Source: Lachnospiraceae bacterium UBA3762 | GTDB lineage: Bacteria; Bacillota; Clostridia; Lachnospirales; Lachnospiraceae | Direction of reading: 5' to 3' | NCBI GenBank assembly: GCA_002371615.1 | Contig: DFGA01000003.1 | Span: forward strand, 1-14,037 | DNA: 14,037 bases | Program-made: the position numbers and the translations under genes | Part shown: in pieces, positions 7,466 through 13,641 of the stretch | How the letters are laid out: each line of letters opens with the position of its first letter | Numbering within the stretch: the first letter of the stretch is position 1 | Notes under the pieces: generated by a model | What the model was told of the DNA's origin: nothing | What the model saw: the letters and a program-made list of their open reading frames with translations, nothing else | The model's database searches: none

Positions 7466-8254
7466 TTATCGTACAATGGTAATGTCACTGCCGAACCATT
7501 TTTCTGAGATTCTATCGAGTGTTCTGTCCTCTCTCATCTGAGAGAGAGTATCCTGTATTTTATTTCTAAGTTCTACGTCCTCTTTTCGAAAACCTATAGC
7601 TATCTCTTCTTTGGCAAGAGCTCCGGACAGCAGTACGAAATCTTCGCTGTTTCTTGCAATATAATATATAACGCACGAATCAATCAACGCCGCATCAATC
7701 TCACCATTCTTAAGTTGTTCCAAAAGTGTCAGATTGTCCCTTTGTGATACGACCTCGATATCTTCATATATTTCAGAATCCTTTATGACTTCATATGTGG
7801 TAGAGCCGGATTGCACCCCCACTTTATGCCCTCTCAGATCGTTGATGTTCTGAATACTGGAATAACTTCTGACAGCAAACACAAGCTCATTTTCAAGGTA
7901 AGGCTGTGACAGCAACATACTCTCTCTACGATCGGCACTTACTGACATACCGTTCCATATACAGTCGATCCTGCCCGAATATAATTCATCTTCCTTGCGA
8001 TTCCACTCGATAGGCTGCAATTTCAGTGATATTCCAAGTCGCTTGCAGACCTCCCTTGCAAGATCTATATCAAATCCTATAAGATTGCCCTTATCGTCCC
8101 TAAAACCCATCGGAGGAAAGTTCTCATCAAGGCCTACAACCAACTGGCCGCTGTCAAGGACGGTTTGAAGAGAACTGTCCGTATTTGTGCTGCAGCCGTT
8201 AAATAATGAAGCAATGACTGCAAGCATCGTTGCGATCAGTATTATTCTCGTCAT
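7466..8254 (-). CDS. solute-binding lipoprotein, SBP_bac_3 family
   Basis: 262 residues from ATG at 8254, which lies 4 nt after the upstream stop; a second ATG at 8278 (270 residues, overlapping the upstream gene by 20 nt) has a moderate AAGGTGAG site and remains possible. The N-terminus is a signal peptide with a hydrophobic core and a lipobox-like LFNGC, so Cys21 is probably lipid-modified and the protein anchored outside the membrane. The rest is a two-lobed amino-acid-type binding protein: Arg109 in MSVSADRR, the VGVQSGST hinge segment (145-152) and Asp192 in ALID correspond to residues that usually hold an amino acid's carboxylate and amine; WFG ends the fold. No ABC permease or ATPase gene is nearby. 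Set between a cyclase response regulator and two sensor kinases, it more likely serves as a ligand receptor for the kinases than as an uptake component. That role is inferred. Confidence 0.88.
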   Translation of the reverse strand: MTRIILIATMLAVIASLFNGCSTNTDSSLQTVLDSGQLVVGLDENFPPMGFRDDKGNLIGFDIDLAREVCKRLGISLKLQPIEWNRKEDELYSGRIDCIWNGMSVSADRRESMLLSQPYLENELVFAVRSYSSIQNINDLRGHKVGVQSGSTTYEVIKDSEIYEDIEVVSQRDNLTLLEQLKNGEIDAALIDSCVIYYIARNSEDFVLLSGALAKEEIAIGFRKEDVELRNKIQDTLSQMREDRTLDRISEKWFGSDITIVR

Positions 8255-8258
8255 TTTG

Positions 8259-9584
8259 TCAGCACACCTCAACCGCATAACTCACCTTACATCTGTCAAA
8301 CCCGGGAACTCTCTTCCATTCTTCAATAATGCGTTCAATTACTTTTTCATATGCCGACACATTCATTACCGGAAACAGCACAAAGAACTGATTGGTCTTA
8401 TTCTTCATAATGATGTCACTCTTTCGTATACCGGTCTTGAGTACATTTCCAAGCTCCGTCATTGTTTTTTCAGCCAACTGTTCAGTCTCATCTTCGATGG
8501 AAACAACAAGTAGAAGTTTTAACGCCCTTCCCCCGTACCTGCTGTTATATCTTGAGACAAAATGATAAACAGCCGTAAAAGATTCTGTACCAAGTACAAG
8601 AGCCTCGCGTCCCTCATTTCTCTCTTCTATGATCCTTGAAATACGCTCCAGCTCATCTTCGGGAGAATTGGCCTCTGGGGCAGCGTCAGACGAATCACTA
8701 TATATCGAGCAGCAATGCTTGCCGTTTTGCTTAGCTTTATACAGTTCTTCATCTGCCATCTTGAAGAGCGTTTCATAGTTCCTGCCATACAAAGGAACAT
8801 TTACCGCTCCTATTGATATTCCGACAGGAATGCCATGATCGTTCCCAAGGATAGATGTAACTTCGGAGGTGAACTGCTCATTCAGTCTGTCGGTAAGAGC
8901 CCGAATGGCAGTATCATTTGACATATTGCAGAAAAAAGCCAGGAATTCGTCACCACCGATCCTGCATACAATATCATCACTTCTCGTATTATTCCTGACC
9001 ACATAGGAAAACGCTTCCAAAACCCGGTCACCGTTATCATGTCCGTGAAGGTCGTTTACGAGCTTGAAACTATCGAGATCAAGAATCATAAATGTGCCGC
9101 TCTCTCTGAGGATCAGATCACAGATATGCTCTATTCCGCTTGTTTTGTTCAAAAAACCCGTCAGTTTATCGACTGTGGCATCCTCGGTCAGGCTTTCAAT
9201 CTTTCTGCTATTTTGTATCGTATTGTTGATACGTCTGATAAGGATATCTTTGTTAAACGGCTTATGTATATAATCGGAAGCTCCGAGCTTAAGTCCTCGT
9301 TGTTCTGTGCTCTCATCCATATCTCCGGTAAGAAAGATAACCGGTGTTTCCAGTTTTCCTTCTTCTTTTTCTCGTTTTCGGAGTATTTCAAGCGTCTCAA
9401 ACCCGTCCATTTCAGGCATCATAACATCAAGAAGGATCAGATCCGGTTCATTTTTATCCATGAACTTCAAAAGATCCCTGCCCGAGCGCAGGCAGCTTAT
9501 TTTCATATCTTCTGATCCAAGAAGCGTTTTTGCACTTGTAAGGCTTAGTGCCTCATCGTCCACAACTACAACCCAGTTACCCAT
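8259..9584 (-). CDS. response regulator diguanylate cyclase (REC-GGDEF) with degenerate second GGDEF-like domain
   Basis: 441 residues, ATG at 9584; the ribosome binding site is weak (GGGAGA about 15 nt upstream). Residues 1-125 are a receiver with Asp9/Asp10, phosphoacceptor Asp53, Thr86 and Lys108. Residues 135-296 are a GGDEF domain: metal-binding DLDSFK (169-174), NDLHGHDNGD (177-186), active site GGDEF (210-214) and an intact RxxD product-inhibition site, RSDD (201-204), five residues before it. It should make cyclic-di-GMP from two GTP when phosphorylated and be feedback-inhibited. Residues about 325-441 look like a second, decayed GGDEF domain: RKSD (387-390) again lies five residues before KTNQF (396-400), which stands where GGDEF would be. 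That part is probably inactive and might bind nucleotide or regulate the first. It is the first gene of the four-gene operon and its natural output. Confidence 0.93.
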   Translation of the reverse strand: MGNWVVVVDDEALSLTSAKTLLGSEDMKISCLRSGRDLLKFMDKNEPDLILLDVMMPEMDGFETLEILRKREKEEGKLETPVIFLTGDMDESTEQRGLKLGASDYIHKPFNKDILIRRINNTIQNSRKIESLTEDATVDKLTGFLNKTSGIEHICDLILRESGTFMILDLDSFKLVNDLHGHDNGDRVLEAFSYVVRNNTRSDDIVCRIGGDEFLAFFCNMSNDTAIRALTDRLNEQFTSEVTSILGNDHGIPVGISIGAVNVPLYGRNYETLFKMADEELYKAKQNGKHCCSIYSDSSDAAPEANSPEDELERISRIIEERNEGREALVLGTESFTAVYHFVSRYNSRYGGRALKLLLVVSIEDETEQLAEKTMTELGNVLKTGIRKSDIIMKNKTNQFFVLFPVMNVSAYEKVIERIIEEWKRVPGFDRCKVSYAVEVC

Positions 9585-9665
9585 TTTTGTTCAGATCATT
9601 CTCCCTTGTATTTTGCTCAACAGCCTTGACTTCATAAATAATCTTATACGATTCTCTCTTATGAT

Positions 9666-9694
9666 ATCATATCATTCTTTTTTCGGAATGACAC
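9666..9694 (-). promoter_or_regulatory. candidate promoter of the four-gene signalling operon
   Basis: On the minus strand GTGTCA (9694-9689, four of six matches) and TATGAT (9671-9666, five of six) lie 17 nt apart, giving a start near 9659 and a leader of about 75 nt before the ATG at 9584. A perfect 10-bp palindrome, ATGATATCAT (9661-9670), covers the -10 box and start point and could be an operator, though the whole stretch is A/T-rich. Confidence 0.45.
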
Positions 9695-9729
9695 TATTTA
9701 CGTTCAACACTCTGAAATGCGCATGATTT

Positions 9730-10206
9730 CTATGCCTCGTTCACAAGTTTCCCTGTCATATGCTCTATATCCAGTTCCAGACAACATACACGAGGGAAGG
9801 CATTTTTCATTTCCTTCTCAAGATAAGCTTCATCATCCGTAAACTTCCGACAAAGGCATGTACAGATCTCCTTTTTCTTTTCTGCATCTGTGACCTCGCG
9901 GATCCGTCCAAACACTATTACGCTGCGGATATTGAGCGCCCACTCGCCCTCTTTTCGATAACCCTTGTCCATCACGCAGTAACTTACTTTATCGCACTTT
10001 GAAATTGCATCAAGCTTATGACCTTCCTTCGCACAATGAAAGTATAGCTTTCCGTCACTTTCCGAATACCAATGATCCAGCGGAACACCATATGGGTATC
10101 CTTCATCTCCAAGAACAGACAGAACGCCTCTCGGTTCTTCCTTCAGGATACGGATACACTCCTCCTCACTGATCTGTTGCTTGAAACGTCTCATTCCTCT
10201 GAACAT
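9730..10206 (-). CDS. pyridoxamine 5'-phosphate oxidase-like FMN-binding protein
   Basis: 158 residues, the usual length for the family. The start is ATG at 10206 with GAGG about 8 nt upstream; Met5 has no spaced ribosome binding site. The split-barrel flavin-binding fold is indicated by RGVLSVLGDEGYPYGVPLDHWY (begins at residue 26), the phosphate-binding YFHCAKEGHKLD (55-66) and the paired strand SVIVFGRIREV (95-105). Relatives include NimA-type nitroimidazole resistance proteins and other Pyridox_oxase_2 proteins, most of them uncharacterised flavin reductases. It should be a cytosolic FMN enzyme or FMN carrier; neither vitamin B6 synthesis nor drug resistance can be claimed. It follows the metallo-hydrolase gene by 52 nt on the same strand and is probably cotranscribed with it. 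Confidence 0.88.
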   Translation of the reverse strand: MFRGMRRFKQQISEEECIRILKEEPRGVLSVLGDEGYPYGVPLDHWYSESDGKLYFHCAKEGHKLDAISKCDKVSYCVMDKGYRKEGEWALNIRSVIVFGRIREVTDAEKKKEICTCLCRKFTDDEAYLEKEMKNAFPRVCCLELDIEHMTGKLVNEA

Positions 10207-10258
10207 CCATAGACCTCGCCTTCACCAACTATTTCTTCTTCAAATCGTTCATTATTTG

Positions 10259-11104
10259 CTACCCGTTTTTTATCGTTACTTCATCTCCGGAATGCACATA
10301 TTGAAGCTGTTCGCCCATCGAAAGCTTCATCATCTTATATGCAGGCTCTCCTGTACAATGGCAGGTATAGAACATTGTGGGATATTTCTTCAGTTCCTTG
10401 CCGATATCAACGACCTCACCAAGTTCCTCATCGGTATATTCGACCTTCTTCATCAGATGAAAACCGCTGATCACCGCATCAGGGCAGGAGCCGTACTTAT
10501 CTTTGTATGCGTCGAGGATGCTATGGATACCGTTATGTGCACATCCTGATATAAGCACCCTCATATCATCGTCACTAATCACCAGATAGTGCTCGTGCCT
10601 AAAGTCATCCTGAATGTATTTCCCATTTTCCCTGATCAGAAGTCTCTTGTTCGTAAACGGCAGCTTATGTGTTCTCTCTTTCACCGTAAACAGCTCAAGC
10701 TCATCGTCGATCCGATAATCTCCTTTAACGGATTTTACCTGCGCAAGATTCAGGATATCCTTATCTATGCCGATATACCTGTAGCGTTCCTTATCCGCGC
10801 CATTGCCATCATCGGCATAGTAATCATCTCCTGCGGATTCCTGCATATAAATGGTTGCACCGGGATTGATCTTTGAGAATGCCATTAAGCCGCCTGAATG
10901 ATCGTAGTGACCGTGACTTAGAATAACCGTATCGACCTGTGTAAGATCAACACCAAGCTTTTCGGCATTCCTAAGCGTCTCCTCTGAAGGTCCCAGATCA
11001 ACAAGAAGCTTATGTTTACTTGTTTCAACGTAGAATGACAGACCATGCGCACATACACATCCCGTGCTGCCTTCCGTATTTTCAATCAGGTTTATTATCC
11101 TCAT
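10259..11104 (-). CDS. metallo-beta-lactamase-fold hydrolase (MJ0296/COG1237-like)
   Basis: 281 residues from ATG at 11104, which gives the family-typical opening MRIINLIENTEG. An in-frame ATG at 11173 would add 23 residues, but it lies almost on the predicted transcript start and has no ribosome binding site. Zinc ligands are visible: SHGHYDHSGG with His64, His66, Asp68 and His69, then His190 in GCAHNG and probably His249 in CHCTG, with His216 in SGFHL also conserved. The protein resembles the family annotated as dihydropterin-ribofuranosyl-aminobenzene phosphate synthase in methanogens; in Bacillota this name is almost certainly only a homology label, and the substrate is unknown. Cytosolic, with no signal peptide. 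It leads a probable two-gene operon with the FMN-binding protein downstream. Confidence 0.9.
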   Translation of the reverse strand: MRIINLIENTEGSTGCVCAHGLSFYVETSKHKLLVDLGPSEETLRNAEKLGVDLTQVDTVILSHGHYDHSGGLMAFSKINPGATIYMQESAGDDYYADDGNGADKERYRYIGIDKDILNLAQVKSVKGDYRIDDELELFTVKERTHKLPFTNKRLLIRENGKYIQDDFRHEHYLVISDDDMRVLISGCAHNGIHSILDAYKDKYGSCPDAVISGFHLMKKVEYTDEELGEVVDIGKELKKYPTMFYTCHCTGEPAYKMMKLSMGEQLQYVHSGDEVTIKNG

Positions 11105-11181
11105 CCCGGTAAGTCTTCCTCTTATATCAGCGATGATGTGTACTTCCTTGTGTGGTATTGATATTTGGTTCATTTTACCAC

Positions 11182-11209
11182 ATTTTAAGGCGGATCACAT
11201 CATTGGGAA
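11182..11209 (-). promoter_or_regulatory. candidate promoter of the metallo-hydrolase operon
   Basis: On the minus strand TTCCCA (11209-11204, four of six) and TAAAAT (11187-11182, five of six) are 16 nt apart. The transcript would begin near 11175, two bases from the alternative ATG at 11173, which favours the ATG at 11104. An imperfect inverted repeat, CATCATTG-N6-CAATAATG (11198-11219), overlaps the -35 box; it lacks a T-run, so it is not called a terminator. Confidence 0.4.
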
Positions 11210-11222
11210 GGCAATAATGGAC

Positions 11223-11537
11223 TTATTCCCTCTGTTCCGATGGATCCTGCATTCTGATCACTTTTGCAGGAACTCCGCCAACAACCGCGTAGGCAGGTAC
11301 ATCTTTAGTCACAACAGCACCGGCAGCCACTACAGCGTATTCTCCGATGGTAACGCCCGGACATATGGTTACGTTCATTTCAAGCCATGCATTCTTCTTA
11401 ACAAGCACCTTCCACGCCATCCTCAAATTCAATGCCACCTGATGCGGACAAAATAGCCGAATGATTCAGGAAAACTCCCTTACCGAATTTCACCCTGTTT
11501 CCGAAATCACAGATAAAAGGCGTAAGGATCCTCACAT
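11223..11537 (-). pseudogene. hexapeptide-repeat acetyltransferase pseudogene (5' loss, internal deletion, frameshift)
   Basis: Two out-of-frame pieces of one left-handed beta-helix acetyltransferase of the maltose/virginiamycin O-acetyltransferase type. The upstream piece (about 11537 to 11398) reads VRILTPFICDFGNRVKFGKG and onward to GGIEFEDGV, then hits TAA at 11400-11398. The downstream piece (about 11417 to 11223) resumes as KVLVKKNAW and continues through NVTICPGVTIGEYAVVAAGA to VVGGVPAKVIRM and the natural C-terminus. Between EDGV and KVLVKKNAW a normal relative has roughly 25-30 further residues including the catalytic His; here they are missing and the frame changes. The N-terminal 50 or so residues are also absent: the fragment begins at the stop codon of the flavodoxin gene, in a different frame. 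It once probably followed flavodoxin in an operon. A 71-residue frame from ATG at 11438 covers only the second piece. Confidence 0.8.
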
Positions 11538-12053
11538 CAGCCCGTTTGCTTTAAACCACTTTTCTACTGCGCCTTTGGAGTCCGCTGCCAGGCTTCCGGT
11601 AATGGAGAGCCCACTCTTAACATCTGCGCCTTTGGCATATTTCTTTACGTCACTCTCACTTGATCCCATGCCGCTTCCTTCATTGGTGCAGAGTGGAAGG
11701 ATTGTTTTTCCTGTAAAATCATATTTCTCAAGAAAGGTGGCAACTGCCATCGGTATCGTTCCCCAATAGTTCGGATATCCGAGTACGATAGTGTCATAAT
11801 CATCAATGCTTTCAATATAGTTTGTAAGCTCCGGTCTTGCGTTATTCTGCTTATCCTTCTTTGCTTCATCTATGCAGGTCATATACACCGGAGAATAGGG
11901 ATCCTTCATCTCGATCTTAAAGGTATCCGCTTCGATCAGTTCCTTCATGAGTTCCACTACGATCTCGGTATTTCCGACCTTTACATATCTCATTGCTCCG
12001 CCAAAATAGTTCTCATCTGCCCTTGAAAAAAATGCTATCAGTGTCTTTGCCAT
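11532..12053 (-). CDS. flavodoxin
   Basis: 173 residues, ATG at 12053 with GGAGGA at about 8 nt, a strong ribosome binding site. The fold is a Flavodoxin_4-type FMN carrier: first strand TLIAFFSR (4-11) and the FMN phosphate region ending GNTE (27-30); GYPNYWGTIPMAV (92-104) matches the loop with the aromatic residues that stack on the flavin ring; ILPLCTNEGSGMG (118-130) is the third flavin-contacting loop. It should carry electrons between cytosolic redox enzymes or act as a small NAD(P)H-linked flavoprotein; the partner is unknown. There is no signal peptide. It is divergent from a TetR stub, and flavodoxins of this type are often controlled by such a neighbouring regulator. Its stop codon abuts the truncated acetyltransferase pseudogene. 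Confidence 0.93.
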   Translation of the reverse strand: MAKTLIAFFSRADENYFGGAMRYVKVGNTEIVVELMKELIEADTFKIEMKDPYSPVYMTCIDEAKKDKQNNARPELTNYIESIDDYDTIVLGYPNYWGTIPMAVATFLEKYDFTGKTILPLCTNEGSGMGSSESDVKKYAKGADVKSGLSITGSLAADSKGAVEKWFKANGLM

Positions 12054-12118
12054 CCTAATATCCTCCGTTTGGTTGTTTACAGCTCCCGTGCTGTATTTCT
12101 TTTGATTTCCTGTTTACA

Positions 12119-12146
12119 TTTTTACACAGGCAGCTTACTATGTCTA
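12119..12146 (-). promoter_or_regulatory. candidate promoter of the flavodoxin gene
   Basis: On the minus strand TAGACA (12146-12141, five of six matches to TTGACA) and TAAAAA (12124-12119, four of six) are 16 nt apart. The transcript would start near 12112, with a leader of about 58 nt. It lies face to face with, and almost wholly overlaps, the plus-strand promoter at 12121-12148. Confidence 0.4.
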
Positions 12147-12148
12147 AT
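12121..12148 (+). promoter_or_regulatory. candidate promoter of the TetR stub
   Basis: TTTACA (12121-12126) and TCTAAT (12143-12148), each five of six matches, are 16 nt apart. The transcript would start near 12155, inside the dyad at 12152-12166, about 50 nt before the ATG at 12204. The promoter appears intact although the gene behind it is gone. Confidence 0.5.
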
Positions 12149-12151
12149 AGA

Positions 12152-12166
12152 AAGGTTTAATACCTT
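12152..12166. promoter_or_regulatory. candidate TetR-type operator
   Basis: AAGGTTTAATACCTT is a 15-bp dyad, AAGGT and ACCTT around a 5-nt A/T centre. It sits at the expected start point of the TetR stub and about 6 bp upstream of the flavodoxin -35 box. Its length and position fit a TetR operator controlling both divergent genes; binding is inferred. Confidence 0.4.
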
Positions 12167-12203
12167 ATTTAATTTTTAAATATCACGATTGCCGGAGGTT
12201 ATT

Positions 12204-12257
12204 ATGACCACAAAACAGATAGTCGCAAATGCCTGCAGGCGTTTATCAATACACTGA
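12204..12257 (+). pseudogene. TetR/AcrR regulator, N-terminal stub
   Basis: A 17-codon frame from ATG at 12204 to TGA, with a perfect GGAGG (12194-12198) 5 nt upstream and a good promoter. It reads MTTKQIVANACRRL and then SIH. The first 14 residues resemble the opening of TetR-family regulators (typically M-x-x-K-x-I-x-x-A-F/C-x-x-L before the helix-turn-helix); everything after that is absent. The reading runs straight into the 3' end of the ATC-hydrolase remnant on the opposite strand, overlapping it by about 12 nt. The likeliest explanation is a deletion that removed the body of the regulator gene (about 550 nt in a normal TetR). It could instead be a genuine 17-residue peptide, but the resemblance argues against that. 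Confidence 0.55.
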
Positions 12258-12426
12258 AGCCTTTTTCTTGTATCCGCAATCACAATACGGGCCACCTGAT
12301 GCCAATGTATATTCCCTGACAAAATCGGAAGCACCGCCCAGTTCACTCATTGTATAGTCCAGATGGCACATTGCAGGAACCAGATCATAAAATCCACATT
12401 CCGGCAGGCATGCCGCTGTATTTCAT
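12246..12426 (-). pseudogene. L-2-amino-thiazoline-4-carboxylate hydrolase remnant, internally deleted
   Basis: The start and end of one gene survive without its middle. From ATG at 12426, with GAGG about 10 nt upstream, the frame reads MKYSGMPAGMWIL and stops at TGA. One frame over, from about 12395, it reads FYDLVPAMCHLDYTMSELGG, then on to REYTLASGGPYCDCGYKKK and a natural stop at 12248-12246. Both ends match what I recall of ATC-hydrolase family proteins of about 230 residues in Clostridia, with the C-terminal Cys-Asp-Cys region kept. Roughly 170 residues between them are missing and the join changes frame. The join lies in a run reading ATTTTAT, so short homology could have mediated it. 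It follows the HMA-methyltransferase gene by 47 nt on the same strand and was probably cotranscribed with it. It cannot encode an active enzyme. Confidence 0.65.
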
Positions 12427-12473
12427 CTTTCAATTACCTCGCTTTTCTCGCCTTAACATAATATTTTGATTTC

Positions 12474-13511
12474 CTATTTTCTTCCCACTAAGATAGTCGA
12501 TCCCGAAAGCCCCATCCATGCAGATTCCCACCTGCTCATAAATATCCCGTTTGTGGTATCCACAAGTTTTACTTCCGTATATCCCATGTCTTTAAGCTTC
12601 TTCGCAAATTCCTGCATGTCACCATATTTCATCTTTGACATGATATCGTGTATTGCAAAGGTGCCACCTTTCTTCAATGTACGCAAAGTTTCAAGAAGTA
12701 TCGCCTGTCTGTCACTGCTCGGAATATTGTGGTATACGTAATTACTGGTTACCGCATCAAATGTCTCATCATCAAATGGAAGTTTGACGGCATCACCCTG
12801 CAAAAAAGAAGTATTGCTGACACCTTCAGCTTTAGAATTATTTTCACACAGCGCCTTGCTGAACGACGCATATTCTTTTCCCCACCTGTCTATTCCGGTA
12901 AAAGAAGCCTTTGGATTTCTTTTTGCGCAGGCTATGGTCAGTGCTCCGCTTCCACATCCGACATCGAGACCTTTTCCACCGTCAGGAAGTTTTACATAGG
13001 AGGCGACTCCCTCTATTATCTGTTTTGACATCTTTCTTTTCCCGTTATATGAAAAAGCTCTGTACATAAGATACATCCAAATGGTAACAACCAAGAAAAT
13101 AGCCGTTACTACAAACAATATCGGTACAAGCACCTTCTTCACCGGCTCTGCGATCGGAATCAAAGCAACCACGATACTACCTATCAGAAGCAAGGCTGCT
13201 CCGCAGGCACTCCCCATTACCATTCCTTTGGGCATCCAGTTTTTGTAATCCGTTTTCATCATTTCCTCCATTTTCCCATGCTTTTCATGAGGTACGCTTT
13301 CGACAGAAAGACAGCTATATCCTGTTTTTGCGATTGCATTCTTAAGCTCTTCTTCAGAAGGGATAGCCTCACTCAAAAACGTAGCGATACCTTTTGAGTG
13401 GGATGCGTATACTTTTTTTGCATCAGGAACCGTCTTTCTGATCACATCTGAGATATGCGCCTCACACATACCGCACATCATTCCCTCAATATTCAGTGTT
13501 GTCTTGAACAT
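12474..13511 (-). CDS. HMA metal-binding domain fused to a membrane SAM-dependent methyltransferase
   Basis: 345 residues, ATG at 13511; GGGAGG lies about 12 nt upstream. Residues 1-70 are a heavy-metal-associated domain with metal-binding Cys13 and Cys16 in GMMCGMC, as in copper chaperones. Residues about 71-86 are a charged linker. Residues 87-150 contain two transmembrane helices (about 99-120 and 127-149) joined by a short loop, with YRAFSYNGKRK after the second. Residues 160-345 are a class I methyltransferase with the SAM-binding LDVGCGSGAL (182-191), acidic Asp208 and the GD pair at 239-240. The methyl acceptor is unknown. I recall the HMA protein and the membrane methyltransferase as separate proteins, the latter starting at MKTDYKNWMPKGM, exactly where a buried GGAGG and ATG remain here (13269-13257). 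The fusion is thus probably recent, and a free methyltransferase of 261 residues could also be made. Confidence 0.88.
   Translation of the reverse strand: MFKTTLNIEGMMCGMCEAHISDVIRKTVPDAKKVYASHSKGIATFLSEAIPSEEELKNAIAKTGYSCLSVESVPHEKHGKMEEMMKTDYKNWMPKGMVMGSACGAALLLIGSIVVALIPIAEPVKKVLVPILFVVTAIFLVVTIWMYLMYRAFSYNGKRKMSKQIIEGVASYVKLPDGGKGLDVGCGSGALTIACAKRNPKASFTGIDRWGKEYASFSKALCENNSKAEGVSNTSFLQGDAVKLPFDDETFDAVTSNYVYHNIPSSDRQAILLETLRTLKKGGTFAIHDIMSKMKYGDMQEFAKKLKDMGYTEVKLVDTTNGIFMSRWESAWMGLSGSTILVGRK
13257..13269 (-). promoter_or_regulatory. internal ribosome binding site and start of the methyltransferase part
   Basis: Inside the fused gene, GGAGG (13269-13265) lies 5 nt before ATG at 13259-13257, with another ATG directly before it. 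Initiation here would give a 261-residue membrane methyltransferase without the HMA domain, starting MKTDYKNW. This looks like the original start of an independent gene. Confidence 0.6.
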
Positions 13512-13554
13512 ACTTCCAATGATCCTCCCATTCTCCGTTTTTCAATTATTTTTC

Positions 13555-13641
13555 CTATACTTTAATGATTGCAACACAACAGCTTACTACTCCCGGCGCA
13601 AGACGATAATCTGCTTCTATGCCCATTTCTTCAAAGAGCTT
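13555..13641 (-). pseudogene. orphan C-terminal gene fragment, family not recognised
   Basis: A 28-codon frame without its own ribosome binding site reads KLFEEMGIEADYRLAPGVVS and then CCVAIIKV before TAG. The pattern (amphipathic helix, then an A-P-G-V-V-S-C-C turn and a terminal beta strand) looks like the end of a folded enzyme, not random translation. It overlaps the last codons of the methyltransferase at 13631 in another frame, as if a deletion had joined that gene to the tail of a second one. I cannot name the family. A short ORF from the internal ATG (13626) would be 23 residues. Confidence 0.4.

Noticed and set aside
9585..9729. Possible cyclic-di-GMP riboswitch before the diguanylate cyclase gene
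   Set aside because: The predicted leader is only about 75 nt and I see neither the conserved GEMM core nor a tetraloop-receptor arrangement.
9676..9729. Possible terminator after the FMN-binding protein gene (palindrome ATGCGCAT and CATTC/GAATG dyad)
   Set aside because: Stems are 5-8 bp with no following T-run on the minus strand.
11198..11219. Inverted repeat CATCATTG/CAATAATG as a Rho-independent terminator after the acetyltransferase pseudogene
   Set aside because: It contains a mismatch or wobble, is A/T-rich, lacks a T-run and overlaps the better-supported promoter of the metallo-hydrolase.
11522..11535. Near-palindrome with GGATCC (BamHI site) at the flavodoxin/acetyltransferase boundary, suggesting a cloning scar
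   Set aside because: One six-base site is expected by chance, and the acetyltransferase frame reads naturally through it.
12054..12473. A small RNA gene or protein gene in the long gap beside the flavodoxin gene
   Set aside because: The stretch is explained by divergent promoters, the TetR stub and the ATC-hydrolase remnant; no terminator-ended RNA structure is apparent.
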